NCBI GenBank assembly: GCA_004557905.1
Contig: SFFH01000057.1
Location: 1-15,456 of the forward strand
Direction: 5' to 3'
DNA from: Clostridiales bacterium
GTDB lineage: Bacteria; Bacillota; Clostridia; Christensenellales; Aristaeellaceae
DNA length: 15,456 nucleotides
Within the stretch, counting starts at the first letter, position 1. The number at the start of each line of letters is the position of its first letter. The notes beneath the pieces were generated by a model. It saw only the letters and a program-made list of their open reading frames with translations, was not told where the DNA came from and did no database searches. A program made the translations under genes and the position numbers. Below are positions 6,966 to 13,883 of this stretch, in pieces.

Positions 6966-6986
6966 ACCTTTCCGCAGCGAAGTAAA
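6958..6986 (-). promoter_or_regulatory. Probable promoter of the LysR gene
   Basis: Minus-strand -35 TTTACT (6981-6986), 17-base spacer, -10 TATGCT (6958-6963) preceded by TGA, which gives an extended -10 (TGn). The leader to ATG 6905 would be about 45 bases. Confidence 0.5.
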
Positions 6987-7097
6987 TGACGGGCGGGCTT
7001 CGTGACGCTATTGAAATCTATAATGCGAATGCATAAGGAAAAGATTATATTGGGAGAAAGCGGAGGCTTGAGGAGAACGGAGGCAAAGAAGGGAAAG

Positions 7098-7126
7098 AAA
7101 AAACGGCCCTGCTCCACGGGGGACAA
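7098..7126 (-). terminator. Weak putative terminator after the OadG-like gene
   Basis: On the minus strand a short imperfect CCC/GGG stem is followed by GTTTTTTC. The stem is poor and the T-run is the main evidence. The rest of 6966-7204 holds only the LysR promoter and no other feature I can support. Confidence 0.3.
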
Positions 7127-7204
7127 TGCCGACGATACCTTCACAAATTCTGGAATGCACGCCTTTTCGGCGGAAACCGGCGCGAAGAAAGCGTGAAGAA
7201 GGCT

Positions 7205-7363
7205 TCAGGATTCCTTCTTTTCCGCCCGCGCCTCGAGCCTGTCGGAGAGCCTGCCCAGACCGTAGATGCACGCGATGATGATACCCATGACGACGAAGAT
7301 GCCCAGCCAGCCCTCGACCATATAGCGGAGGGAGGCGATAAACGCGCTCACATTGATCGACAT
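7205..7363 (-). CDS. OadG-related small subunit of a Na+-pumping decarboxylase
   Basis: A 52-residue protein read from ATG 7361-7363, with AGGAGA 9 bases upstream, to TGA 7205-7207. It has one membrane helix (about 17-37; EGWLGIFVVMGIIIACIYGL) and a charged C-terminal tail (RLSDRLEARAEKKES). The short form with a GWxGIF motif just before the helix resembles the OadG-related small transporter subunits that accompany beta subunits. Such gamma-type subunits are thought to help assemble or stabilise the decarboxylase in the membrane. It follows the beta-subunit gene after a 113-base gap with strong hairpins, so the two probably share a transcript. It lacks the longer C-terminal extension of classical OadG. 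The assignment rests on shape and context more than on strong motifs. Confidence 0.75.
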   Translation of the reverse strand: MSINVSAFIASLRYMVEGWLGIFVVMGIIIACIYGLGRLSDRLEARAEKKES

Positions 7364-7392
7364 AACGATAAATCTCCTTTATAGAATCCTGG

Positions 7393-7434
7393 GAAGCTGC
7401 GTAAAGCACCGTGCAGCGAGCACGGAGCAGCTTC
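7393..7434 (-). other. Large intercistronic hairpin before the OadG-like gene
   Basis: GAAGCTGC (7393-7400) pairs perfectly with GCAGCTTC (7427-7434), and inside it CCGTGC (7409-7414) pairs with GCACGG (7420-7425). There is no T-run on either side, so it is more likely an mRNA-stability or processing structure than a terminator. Confidence 0.6.
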
Positions 7435-7460
7435 ACATGCAAAGCTGTTCGGAAATGGAA

Positions 7461-7475
7461 GCGGGCACTGCCCGC
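7461..7475 (-). other. Short perfect hairpin just after the beta-subunit stop codon
   Basis: GCGGGC-ACT-GCCCGC, a perfect 6-bp GC stem with a 3-base loop, begins one base past the TAA at 7477-7479. No T-run follows. Together with the hairpin at 7393-7434 it could set the ratio of the two gene products. Confidence 0.55.
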
Positions 7476-7476
7476 A

Positions 7477-8577
7477 TTAGACCAGCGGGCCGATCATGGC
7501 CAGCACCAGACCGCCGGCGATGACGGACGCCACCTGACCGGCCACGTTCGCGCCGGCCGCCTGCATGAGGATAAAGTTGTACGGGTCCTCGTCGCGGGCC
7601 ATCTTGGCGATGACGCGGGAGGACATCGGGAACGCGGAGATGCCGGCCGCGCCGATCATCGGGTTGATCTTCTTCTTGGCAAACAGGTTGATGAACTTGC
7701 CGAAGAACACGCCGCCGAAGGTATCGAACATGAACGCGATCAGGCCCAGGCCCAGGATCATCAGCGTCTGGGGCACCAGGAAGCTGTCCGCCTGCATGCG
7801 CACGGCCACGGTCAGGCCCAGCAGCAGGGAGATGAGGTTGGCCAGCGTGTTCTGCGCGCACTCGGACAGGCCGCGCAGCACGCCGCACTCGCGCAGCAGG
7901 TTGCCGAACATCAGGAAGCCGACCAGCGCGGCGGAATCCGGCGCCACCAGCGAGGCGATGGCGGAAACCACGATCGGGAACAGGATGCGCGTGGTCTTGG
8001 TGATCTTGCCGGGGGTGTACTCCATGCGGATGGCACGCTCCTCCTTGGTGGTCACCAGCCTGATGCAGAAGGGCTGCACGATGGGCACCAGCGCCATGTA
8101 GGAATACGCCGCCACGATGATGGCCGCGGTGTAGTTGCTCCTGAGCGTCTGCGCCACGAAGATGGACGTGGGGCCGTCCGCCGCGCCGATGATGGCGATG
8201 GAGGCCGCGTCGCGCAGCTCAAAGCCGAACAGGCTCGCCATGGACAGCGTGAAGAAGATGCCGAACTGTGCCGCTGCGCCGAAGAGCAGCAGCTTGGGGT
8301 CCGCCAGCAGCGGGCCGAAGTCGATCATCGCGCCGATGCCGATGAACAGCAGCAGCGGGAACAGCTCGTTGTCCACGCCGGCCTGGAACAGGATCTGCAG
8401 GGTGTGCACCATGCCGGAGTTTGGCATGTTGCACAGGATGCAGCCAAAGCCCATCGGGAGCAGGAGCGTCGGCTCCATCTCCTTTTTGATGGCCAGGTAA
8501 ATCATCACGCCGCCGATGATCCACATGATGACCATCTGCACCGTCAGATCCGCAAAATTACCAAAGATTTGCGTCAT
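7477..8577 (-). CDS. Na+-translocating decarboxylase, beta subunit
   Basis: A 366-residue inner-membrane protein of the OadB/GcdB/MmdB family. It decarboxylates the carboxybiotin carried by the partner subunits and couples this to Na+ export. Family signatures: FIGIGAMIDFGPLLADPK (about 78-95); IIGAADGPTSIF with the conserved Asp at 134, in the position of the Na+-site Asp of OadB; a Tyr at 160 (VAAYSY); and C-terminal GAAGISAFPMSSRV and AGANVAG (Asn 344). The start is ATG 8575-8577 with GGAGG 9 bases upstream. Length and ends look complete. The alpha (carboxyltransferase) and biotin-carrier subunits are not in the window, so the substrate (oxaloacetate, methylmalonyl-CoA or glutaconyl-CoA) cannot be decided. 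It is followed by the OadG-like gene and transcribed from its own promoter at 8633-8661. Confidence 0.95.
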   Translation of the reverse strand: MTQIFGNFADLTVQMVIMWIIGGVMIYLAIKKEMEPTLLLPMGFGCILCNMPNSGMVHTLQILFQAGVDNELFPLLLFIGIGAMIDFGPLLADPKLLLFGAAAQFGIFFTLSMASLFGFELRDAASIAIIGAADGPTSIFVAQTLRSNYTAAIIVAAYSYMALVPIVQPFCIRLVTTKEERAIRMEYTPGKITKTTRILFPIVVSAIASLVAPDSAALVGFLMFGNLLRECGVLRGLSECAQNTLANLISLLLGLTVAVRMQADSFLVPQTLMILGLGLIAFMFDTFGGVFFGKFINLFAKKKINPMIGAAGISAFPMSSRVIAKMARDEDPYNFILMQAAGANVAGQVASVIAGGLVLAMIGPLV

Positions 8578-8600
8578 GGTTTTTTTCCTCCGTTTCTTGG

Positions 8601-8616
8601 ATTCCCCTGAGGGAAT
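8601..8616. promoter_or_regulatory. Inverted repeat in the beta-subunit leader, possible operator
   Basis: ATTCCC-CTGA-GGGAAT, a perfect 6-bp palindrome, lies between the -10 box (8633-8638) and the SD, about 10 to 25 bases after the expected transcription start. Such a position fits a repressor site or a leader hairpin. Confidence 0.4.
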
Positions 8617-8632
8617 ACGCCCTTACCTTTCC

Positions 8633-8661
8633 ATTATAGTATCTTTTTCCCATCCATACAA
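8633..8661 (-). promoter_or_regulatory. Promoter of the decarboxylase beta-subunit operon
   Basis: Minus-strand -35 TTGTAT (8656-8661), 17-base spacer, perfect -10 TATAAT (8633-8638). Transcription should start near 8626, about 50 bases before ATG 8577. Confidence 0.7.
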
Positions 8662-8702
8662 GATCAAAACATCAATCCATCAATCCTGTACGAAATGAAG
8701 CT

Positions 8703-8738
8703 CCGGGCGGCAGAACCGGCGCATAGCAGCGCGCCCGG
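8703..8738 (+). other. Hairpin in the leader of the ferritin-like gene
   Basis: CCGGGCG (8703-8709) pairs perfectly with CGCCCGG (8732-8738). It ends about 19 bases before the AAGGAG SD (8757-8762). No T-run follows. No convincing plus-strand promoter was found in 8640-8771. Confidence 0.35.
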
Positions 8739-8771
8739 CGGGAGACAATGCCTGGGAAGGAGCGTGATTCC

Positions 8772-10046
8772 ATGAACCCATTTATGCAGAAGGCGCCGTC
8801 CGTCGGGGCCACGTTTGAGAGCCTGCCGGCGCTGTATCCCAGGGCATATGACCCCAGGGAGGCCGACCCATACACCAAGTGCCGCATCATCCTGATGAAC
8901 GGCACGGAGTTTGAGGCCGTCAAGTTCAGCCACCAGATGGCCCGACACGTCAGCGATCCGCAGCTGCGTGCGGAGCTGGCGATGGCCCGCCGCACGGAGC
9001 AGCAGCAGCAAAAGAAGCTCGCGTGCCTCAAGCCGCTTGATGAGACCGTGCTGGAGCACACCATCAGCTACGAGCAGCTGGCGGTCGATCTGACGGCGCA
9101 CCTGGCCAAGCGTGTCGAAAGTGAGAACGTCAGGCAGGCGCTTGATCTGGCGCTGCTGGAGGACTTTGACCACCTGTACCGCTACGCCGACCTGATGGAG
9201 ATGGACGGCGGACAGCACGCCGAGCGCCTCGTGGGCCGCTATACGGAGATCATGCCGGGCCGCCCGACCATCAGCGAGCACCGCTTCCCGATGGACGGCG
9301 TCTCCCGCGCGCTGGGGAAGGACGCGCCGCTGTTTGACAAGCTGGCCGCCATGACGATCACCGCCGCTGAGCAGCAGACCATGAACTATTATATGAACCA
9401 GACCGGATTTTATCATCACGATCTGGGCCGCAGGCTCTATCAGGAGATCGCCCTGATCGAGGAGCAGCACGTCACGCAGTATGAATCGCTGATGGACCCG
9501 AACACTACCTGGCTGGAATGCAATCTGATGCACGAATACGCGGAGTGCTATCTCTACTGGTCCTGCGCGCAGACGGAATCCGACCCGCATGTCAGGGCGA
9601 TCTGGGAGCAGAGCTTTGAGCAGGAGCTTGCGCACCTGCACAGCGCCGCGCAGCTGCTCGAGCGCTTTGAGGGCAGACACTGGCAGCAGGTCATCCCCAA
9701 CGCCGACTTCCCCGCGCCGATCGTCCTGGAGGCCAACATTCCCTACGTCCGCAGCGTGCTGACCACGGTGCAGAACACCTGCAAGGACAGCCGGATCGTC
9801 CCCGTGCAGTCGCTGGACGCCTCCGACCCGTTCTTCGTCTATCAAAGCCTTGCGTGCGGGGATGAAAAGCAGATCGCCAGCCATGCCGTCATCGACCAGG
9901 CCGTCTCCCGGTTTGGCCGGGACTACCGCTTTGAGACCGCGCCGAACCCGGTGAGCGAGCTGCAGAGCCGCACGCAGGACAACACGGCCGTCGGCCGTGA
10001 CCCGAACCTGCCGGGCTATAACCAAATCACGACGGCAAAGGCGTAA
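8772..10046 (+). CDS. Predicted ferritin-like (diiron four-helix) protein, unusual long form
   Basis: A 424-residue soluble protein with no signal peptide; I do not recognise its exact family. I chose ATG 8772 because AAGGAG (8757-8762) lies 9 bases upstream; an ATG at 8748 has a poorer SD. Several long amphipathic helices carry Glu/His pairs of the ferritin/rubrerythrin kind: SYEQLAVDL (E101), LLEDFDHLYRYADLM (E130, D131xxH134), YQEIALIEEQHVTQYESL (E230xxH233), HEYAECYLYW (E255, E258) and EQELAHLHSA (E285xxH288). E...ExxH...E...ExxH is the ligand order of a ferritin-like diiron site. The C-terminal 120 residues lack such pairs and end in a low-complexity polar tail. Possible roles are iron handling, peroxide removal or a diiron oxidase; none can be chosen. 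It is followed by an oxidoreductase gene 90 bases downstream with no terminator between them. Confidence 0.6.
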   Translation: MNPFMQKAPSVGATFESLPALYPRAYDPREADPYTKCRIILMNGTEFEAVKFSHQMARHVSDPQLRAELAMARRTEQQQQKKLACLKPLDETVLEHTISYEQLAVDLTAHLAKRVESENVRQALDLALLEDFDHLYRYADLMEMDGGQHAERLVGRYTEIMPGRPTISEHRFPMDGVSRALGKDAPLFDKLAAMTITAAEQQTMNYYMNQTGFYHHDLGRRLYQEIALIEEQHVTQYESLMDPNTTWLECNLMHEYAECYLYWSCAQTESDPHVRAIWEQSFEQELAHLHSAAQLLERFEGRHWQQVIPNADFPAPIVLEANIPYVRSVLTTVQNTCKDSRIVPVQSLDASDPFFVYQSLACGDEKQIASHAVIDQAVSRFGRDYRFETAPNPVSELQSRTQDNTAVGRDPNLPGYNQITTAKA

Positions 10047-10136
10047 CCTGTCCCTTCCGCCCGGCAGGAAAACGCGCGCGAAGCCGCGAATTTCCCTGTA
10101 TCATGCTTCGATACGAAGGCAGGGGAGGGCGGATTC

Positions 10137-11300
10137 ATGGAACAGGTTCGGTTTGGCATCGTCGGCTTCGGCGCAATGGGGTTGGAGCACGCGAAGATCA
10201 TGCTTGAAAAGGTGCCGGAGGTGCGCCTTGCGGCTGTGGCGACGAGGAACGAAAAGAACATCGCGGCGCTGCGCGCGCTGCCCGGCGGCGGACAGGTGCG
10301 CGTGTTTGACACGCCGCAGGAAATGTATGCAAGCGGGGAGATCGACGCGGTGCTGATCGCGTCCCCGCACAGGGCGCATGTGGCGCAGGCGAAGGAGGCC
10401 TTTGCCGCGGGCATGCACGTGCTGCTGGAAAAGCCGACGGGCGTGTTCACCCGCGAGGTGCGCGAGCTGAACGCGGCGGCGGACGCGAGCGGCAGGGCGT
10501 TCGGCGCCATGCTCAACCAGCGTACGAACCCGGCGTACAGAAGGATGAAGGAGATCGTCGCCTCCGGCGAGCTGGGCGAGATCCGCCGCACGAGCATGAT
10601 CGTGACCGACTGGTTCCGCGCGCAGAGCTATTTCGATTCCGGCTCCTGGCGCGCGACCTGGAAGGGCGAGGGCGGCGGCGTGCTGCTCAACCAGGCGATG
10701 CACAGCCTCGATCTCTGGCAGTGGATTGGCGGCATGCCGGTACGGCTGCGGGCGTTCTGCGGCCTGGGCCGCTGGCACGACATCGAGGTGGAGGACGACG
10801 TGACCGCCTATGTGGAGTACGCAAACGGCGCGACGGGCCTGTTTATGGCCTGCACCGGCGAGGCGCCCGGCACCAACCGGTTTGAGCTCTCCATGGACGG
10901 CGGACAGCTGCTGCTGGAGGACGGCCGCCTGATTCTCCGCCGCACCGCAGTGCCGGTGAGCCGGTTCATCCGGGAATACCCGGGCGGCTACGGCAAGCCG
11001 GAGATCACGCAGGAGGACATCACGCCCGATGCAGACAATCCGATGCACGCGGGCGTGACGCGCGCGTTCGCCCGGCATATCCTCTATGGCGAGCCGATGA
11101 TCGCCGACGGCCGCGAGGGCTTGAACGCGCTTGAGCTTGCCAACGCCATGCTGCTCTCCTCGGCGGAGGAGAGGACGCTTGAACTGCCCTTTGACGCGGA
11201 AACGGACGCGCGCTACGAGAAGCTGCTGGAAGGCCGCGCAGCCTGCAGCCGGGAGAAGACGGCGAAGGACGTCCAGATGAATCTGGGAAAGTCGTATTGA
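10137..11300 (+). CDS. Gfo/Idh/MocA-family NAD(P)-dependent oxidoreductase
   Basis: A 387-residue cytoplasmic protein, a typical length for the family, which oxidises or reduces sugars, inositols and sugar derivatives with NAD(P). The N-terminal Rossmann fold shows GIVGFGAMG (GxGxxG at 10-15). The family EKP motif is at 98-100 (LLEKPTGVF), supplying the usual catalytic or cofactor-contacting Lys. In the C-terminal alpha/beta domain GEGGGVLLNQAMHSLDLWQW (about 177-196) matches the family's GGG..D.G.H..D segment, with His189 and Asp192. The start is ATG 10137 with GGGGAGGG 7 bases upstream. It may be co-transcribed with the ferritin-like gene. Repeat copy C follows the stop within about 20 bases, then a bidirectional terminator. 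The substrate is unknown, and no transporter or other sugar gene lies beside it. Confidence 0.93.
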   Translation: MEQVRFGIVGFGAMGLEHAKIMLEKVPEVRLAAVATRNEKNIAALRALPGGGQVRVFDTPQEMYASGEIDAVLIASPHRAHVAQAKEAFAAGMHVLLEKPTGVFTREVRELNAAADASGRAFGAMLNQRTNPAYRRMKEIVASGELGEIRRTSMIVTDWFRAQSYFDSGSWRATWKGEGGGVLLNQAMHSLDLWQWIGGMPVRLRAFCGLGRWHDIEVEDDVTAYVEYANGATGLFMACTGEAPGTNRFELSMDGGQLLLEDGRLILRRTAVPVSRFIREYPGGYGKPEITQEDITPDADNPMHAGVTRAFARHILYGEPMIADGREGLNALELANAMLLSSAEERTLELPFDAETDARYEKLLEGRAACSREKTAKDVQMNLGKSY

Positions 11301-11308
11301 TTCCACCG

Positions 11309-11460
11309 AACCGCATAGGAGCGCGCGAAGCGAACATGGGGTCAAGGGGCGAAGTCCCTTGGCAGGTTTTAGGGCGGCAGCCCTAACGTTTCCCATCCTG
11401 AAAGAAAAAAACGCCGTTTCAGAGCAGGCTGCGCAGCAGCCTACGATTGAAACGGAGGCA
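11309..11460 (-). repeat. Dispersed three-hairpin repeat, copy C (inverted)
   Basis: Same module as copies A and B on the opposite strand. In its own sense CCGTTTCA/TGAAACGG (arms 11448-11455 and 11414-11421) encloses AGGCTGC/GCAGCCT, followed by CGTTTTTTTC, then TTAGGGC/GCCCTAA and a CAAGGG/CCCTTG stem, ending in TTCGCTTCGCGC. The outer and third stems differ from copies A and B in both arms at once. The GCGCGAAGCGAA end lies about 20 bases after the stop of the oxidoreductase gene. Hairpin 1 with its T-run is a plausible back-up terminator for the minus-strand operon. Confidence 0.85.
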
Positions 11461-11490
11461 GAGCGCTCAGTTTCTTTTTGCAGCAGCCAA

Positions 11491-11533
11491 AAAATGGCCC
11501 TGGCGGGTTTGTTATTCCCGCCGGGGCCATTTT
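11491..11533. terminator. Bidirectional intrinsic terminator between converging genes
   Basis: A 17-bp stem pairs AAAATGGCCCTGGCGGG (11491-11507) with CCCGCCGGGGCCATTTT (11517-11533), with one G-T wobble and a 9-base loop, A-rich on the left and T-rich on the right. It ends 7 bases before the methyltransferase stop codon and serves both the oxidoreductase (+) and the methyltransferase operon (-). Confidence 0.93.
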
Positions 11534-11540
11534 ATGCATC

Positions 11541-12299
11541 TCAAACCTTAACCGCCTTGATGCGGATGCGCACATAATCGACAATCCATGTGCCGTCCTC
11601 CCGGCAAAGCGTTTCGCGCAGGCTGTCCACCGCCTCAGCGATAATCGCCTCCTGCATATCGGCGGCCATGCCCTCAAACGGGGTCTTCACAAACATGTGA
11701 ATCCAGTTTTTCAGGCCGTCCGCGCCCACTTGCGGGGTGGGCCGGTCAAAGAGCACGGCGTAGGTGACGCGCAGGCCGGCTTCCTCCAGAATCGGCGCGT
11801 GCTGCGCGATGGTGGGGAAGTAGAACACGCGCGGATAGGCAAGGCCCCGGGCGGCAAAGGCGCACTCCAGCGCACTGTGCACGCGCTCCGCGCAGCCATA
11901 GCCGCCAAACTCGCACACAAGCTGACCGCCCGGCTTCAGGTTGCGCGCGATGGCTGCGGCCAGCAGCGGCTGCCTGTCCCGGTCGATCCAGTGGAAGACC
12001 GCGTTGGAGAAGATCGCGTCGGCTGGCTCGGGCAGCGTGAAGTCCGTCGCGTCCGCCTGCACAAACGGAATGTCCGGATGCAGCGCGCGGGCTTGCGCCA
12101 GCATGTCGCCGGACGCGTCGATCGCCGTGACGCGGTAGCCGCGCGCGATCAGCTTTTCGCTCAGCGCGCCGTTGCCGCAGCCCAAATCGACGATGTGGCT
12201 GCCGGGCGCGGCGTCGATGAGATCGAGCACGCCCTCGCCGTACTGATGGACGAAGGCAAAGCCGCTCGTGTAGCCCTTGGCGTCCCAGGTGATGTTCAT
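11541..12299 (-). CDS. Class I SAM-dependent methyltransferase
   Basis: A 252-residue cytoplasmic protein with a Rossmann-like SAM-binding domain. Motif I is IVDLGCGNG (36-44), the acidic residue at the end of strand 2 is Asp61 (TAIDAS), motif II-like QADATDF is at 81-87, SNAVFHWI at 98-105, and LKPGG at 121-125. The SNAxxHW segment resembles trans-aconitate methyltransferases and related small-molecule enzymes, but the substrate cannot be set from this. The start ATG 12297-12299 overlaps the stop of the serine hydrolase gene (ATGA), so translation of the two is likely coupled; an AGGA-like SD lies inside the upstream gene's end. It ends at TGA 11541-11543, next to the shared bidirectional terminator. 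Confidence 0.93.
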   Translation of the reverse strand: MNITWDAKGYTSGFAFVHQYGEGVLDLIDAAPGSHIVDLGCGNGALSEKLIARGYRVTAIDASGDMLAQARALHPDIPFVQADATDFTLPEPADAIFSNAVFHWIDRDRQPLLAAAIARNLKPGGQLVCEFGGYGCAERVHSALECAFAARGLAYPRVFYFPTIAQHAPILEEAGLRVTYAVLFDRPTPQVGADGLKNWIHMFVKTPFEGMAADMQEAIIAEAVDSLRETLCREDGTWIVDYVRIRIKAVKV

Positions 12300-13711
12300 A
12301 CGCTCATCCTTTCAAATACCCTCGTGCCGCAGCGCACGCCCCACGCGAGGCCGTCGCGGATCAGGAACTCGTGACGCACGCCCTGCGCGTCGGGATCGGC
12401 GGGGTCAAGCGAGAGGAAGCGCGTGCCGCCGCAGTAGACCAGCGGGGTCGTCTCGCCGTCGCGGGTGCGCTCAAGCGATCCGTCCTTGAGCGCGATGGTC
12501 AGGATGCAGGGCACACCCTCGTGGCTGATGTAGGTGCCGGTGATCATCTCCGGCGCGGAGAAATCCTCGTGGACGGGGTTGAACCAGCGATGGCTCTCGC
12601 CAAGCGGCAGGCCGCACACGGCGTTGTACAGGCCCCACATCAGCTCGTCCATGTCCTCGTCGCCCTGGTTGCACAGGACGGAAAAGCCGTAGCCCTCGCC
12701 CAGCAACAATCCGCCCTTGGTGGAGACGCCGTGCAGGCCGCCGGAATGCTCGCAGAAAATATGTCCGGCCTTCTCGCGCTTGTACAGGCCCATGCACATG
12801 AGGCTGCGCGGCGAGACCGGATGGTATTTGCCCGCCAGCAGCTCGACCGCCTGTGCGGGAATGACCTGCCTGCCCTCGTGCAGGCCGTAGTTGGACAGCG
12901 CGCGGTAATAGACGGCCATGTCCCGCGCGGTCGACTTGACCATCGCGCAGCCGCGGAACGGCGGCAGGATGGACCAGGCATCGTCACACACGCGCACGCC
13001 GTCCTCCATCTCAAACAGCGAGGTGATGTTGCCGCCGGAGAGCGCGCGGGCGGCCTCGATGCCGTTGTCCAGGATCGAGCGCGTCATGCCCAGAGGCGTG
13101 AAGACCCGCTCCTGCATGAACTGCTCCAGCGGCATGCCTGCAGCCCGGTCGATCACATAGGAGAGGATGGCGTAGCCCTCGTTCGAGTAGCTCATCACCT
13201 CGCCCGGCGCGCCGAGCGTCCTGTAGGCGCAGTGGGCGACGTAGTCAAGGATCTGCTCGATGCTGTCCATGGCGTTGGGCGCGGTGCGGCGCATGGCCGT
13301 CAGCCAATCGCTTTCCTGCCGGCCGGGGCTGTTCATGGCGATGGACCACTCCAGCGGCTCCATCGGCGGGATGCCGGCGGTGTGCATCGCCAGATGGCGG
13401 ACGGTGACGGCCTCCTTCGGCTGGCCGGGAACGGAAAAACCGGGCAGGTAGCGGCTCACCGGGTCGTCAAGGTCCAGCTTGCCCTCCACATGCAGGATGC
13501 AGGCGCACAGCGCGGTGATGGATTTGCTCATCGAGGCGATGCCGTACATCGTGTCGCTGTCCGGGCGGATGCTTTGCGCCGCATCGCGAAAGCCGTAGTT
13601 CCATGCATATTCGCAGCCGTTCGGCCCGGCGATGTACGCGGACACGCCCGCAAGGTTCTTCTTCCTGGCCCAGGAGGTCAGGTGCGCGTCAAGCGCCTGT
13701 TTGTCGATCAT
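12296..13711 (-). CDS. Beta-lactamase-fold serine hydrolase, cytoplasmic
   Basis: A 471-residue protein of the beta-lactamase-related (PF00144) family. Catalytic motifs are all present: SMSK (Ser60, Lys63), YSNEGY (Tyr175) and HSGGLHG (322-328) in place of the KTG/HxG motif. The last 90 residues form a separate beta-rich domain. No signal peptide or membrane segment is seen, unlike the broken paralogue at 4287-5797, so it probably works in the cytoplasm on a small ester or amide. The start is ATG 13709-13711, because GGAGG lies 6 bases upstream; the frame is open further upstream but crosses the promoter. It is the first gene of a two-gene operon with the methyltransferase (4-base overlap). 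The pairing hints at one modifying pathway, but the substrate is unknown. Confidence 0.92.
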   Translation of the reverse strand: MIDKQALDAHLTSWARKKNLAGVSAYIAGPNGCEYAWNYGFRDAAQSIRPDSDTMYGIASMSKSITALCACILHVEGKLDLDDPVSRYLPGFSVPGQPKEAVTVRHLAMHTAGIPPMEPLEWSIAMNSPGRQESDWLTAMRRTAPNAMDSIEQILDYVAHCAYRTLGAPGEVMSYSNEGYAILSYVIDRAAGMPLEQFMQERVFTPLGMTRSILDNGIEAARALSGGNITSLFEMEDGVRVCDDAWSILPPFRGCAMVKSTARDMAVYYRALSNYGLHEGRQVIPAQAVELLAGKYHPVSPRSLMCMGLYKREKAGHIFCEHSGGLHGVSTKGGLLLGEGYGFSVLCNQGDEDMDELMWGLYNAVCGLPLGESHRWFNPVHEDFSAPEMITGTYISHEGVPCILTIALKDGSLERTRDGETTPLVYCGGTRFLSLDPADPDAQGVRHEFLIRDGLAWGVRCGTRVFERMSV

Positions 13712-13745
13712 ATGCGGCCTCCATAAAAATAGAAAATGATTGAAA

Positions 13746-13774
13746 ATTATAGCACGAAACGCGCGCGATGGAAA
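13746..13774 (-). promoter_or_regulatory. Promoter of the serine hydrolase-methyltransferase operon
   Basis: Minus-strand -35 TTTCCA (13769-13774), 17-base spacer, -10 TATAAT (13746-13751) with TGC before it, an extended -10. The leader is short, about 28 bases. Confidence 0.75.
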
Positions 13775-13797
13775 GACTGGGCGGGCGCGATTCTGTC

Positions 13798-13826
13798 TTG
13801 CAAAATGCGGGAAAAGGCGATACACT
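13798..13826 (+). promoter_or_regulatory. Promoter of the flippase gene
   Basis: Plus-strand -35 TTGCAA (13798-13803), 17-base spacer, -10 TACACT (13821-13826). The -35 box is only 23 bases from that of the divergent promoter, so one regulator could act on both. Confidence 0.65.
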
Positions 13827-13883
13827 GTATCTGTATGCAGATTTGACATGAAATCCGGGCCTGTGCCCGTTCAAGGAGAACGT

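Noticed and set aside
8748..8774. Upstream ATG at 8748 as the start of the ferritin-like gene
   Set aside because: ATG 8772 has AAGGAG at 9 bases; using 8748 would place that SD inside the coding sequence.
8664..10025. A 453-codon minus-strand open frame antisense to the ferritin-like gene
   Set aside because: Low-complexity Arg/Leu/Val/Gln composition and no SD; the plus frame has a good SD, balanced composition and helix periodicity.
10047..10136. Terminator or promoter between the ferritin-like and oxidoreductase genes
   Set aside because: No stem with a T-run, and the TATCAT near 10099 has no acceptable -35 at a normal distance.
141..11460. Repeat copies as a transposon, MITE or CRISPR array
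   Set aside because: No transposase, no shared terminal inverted repeats or target duplications were seen, and the copies are far apart with no regular spacers.
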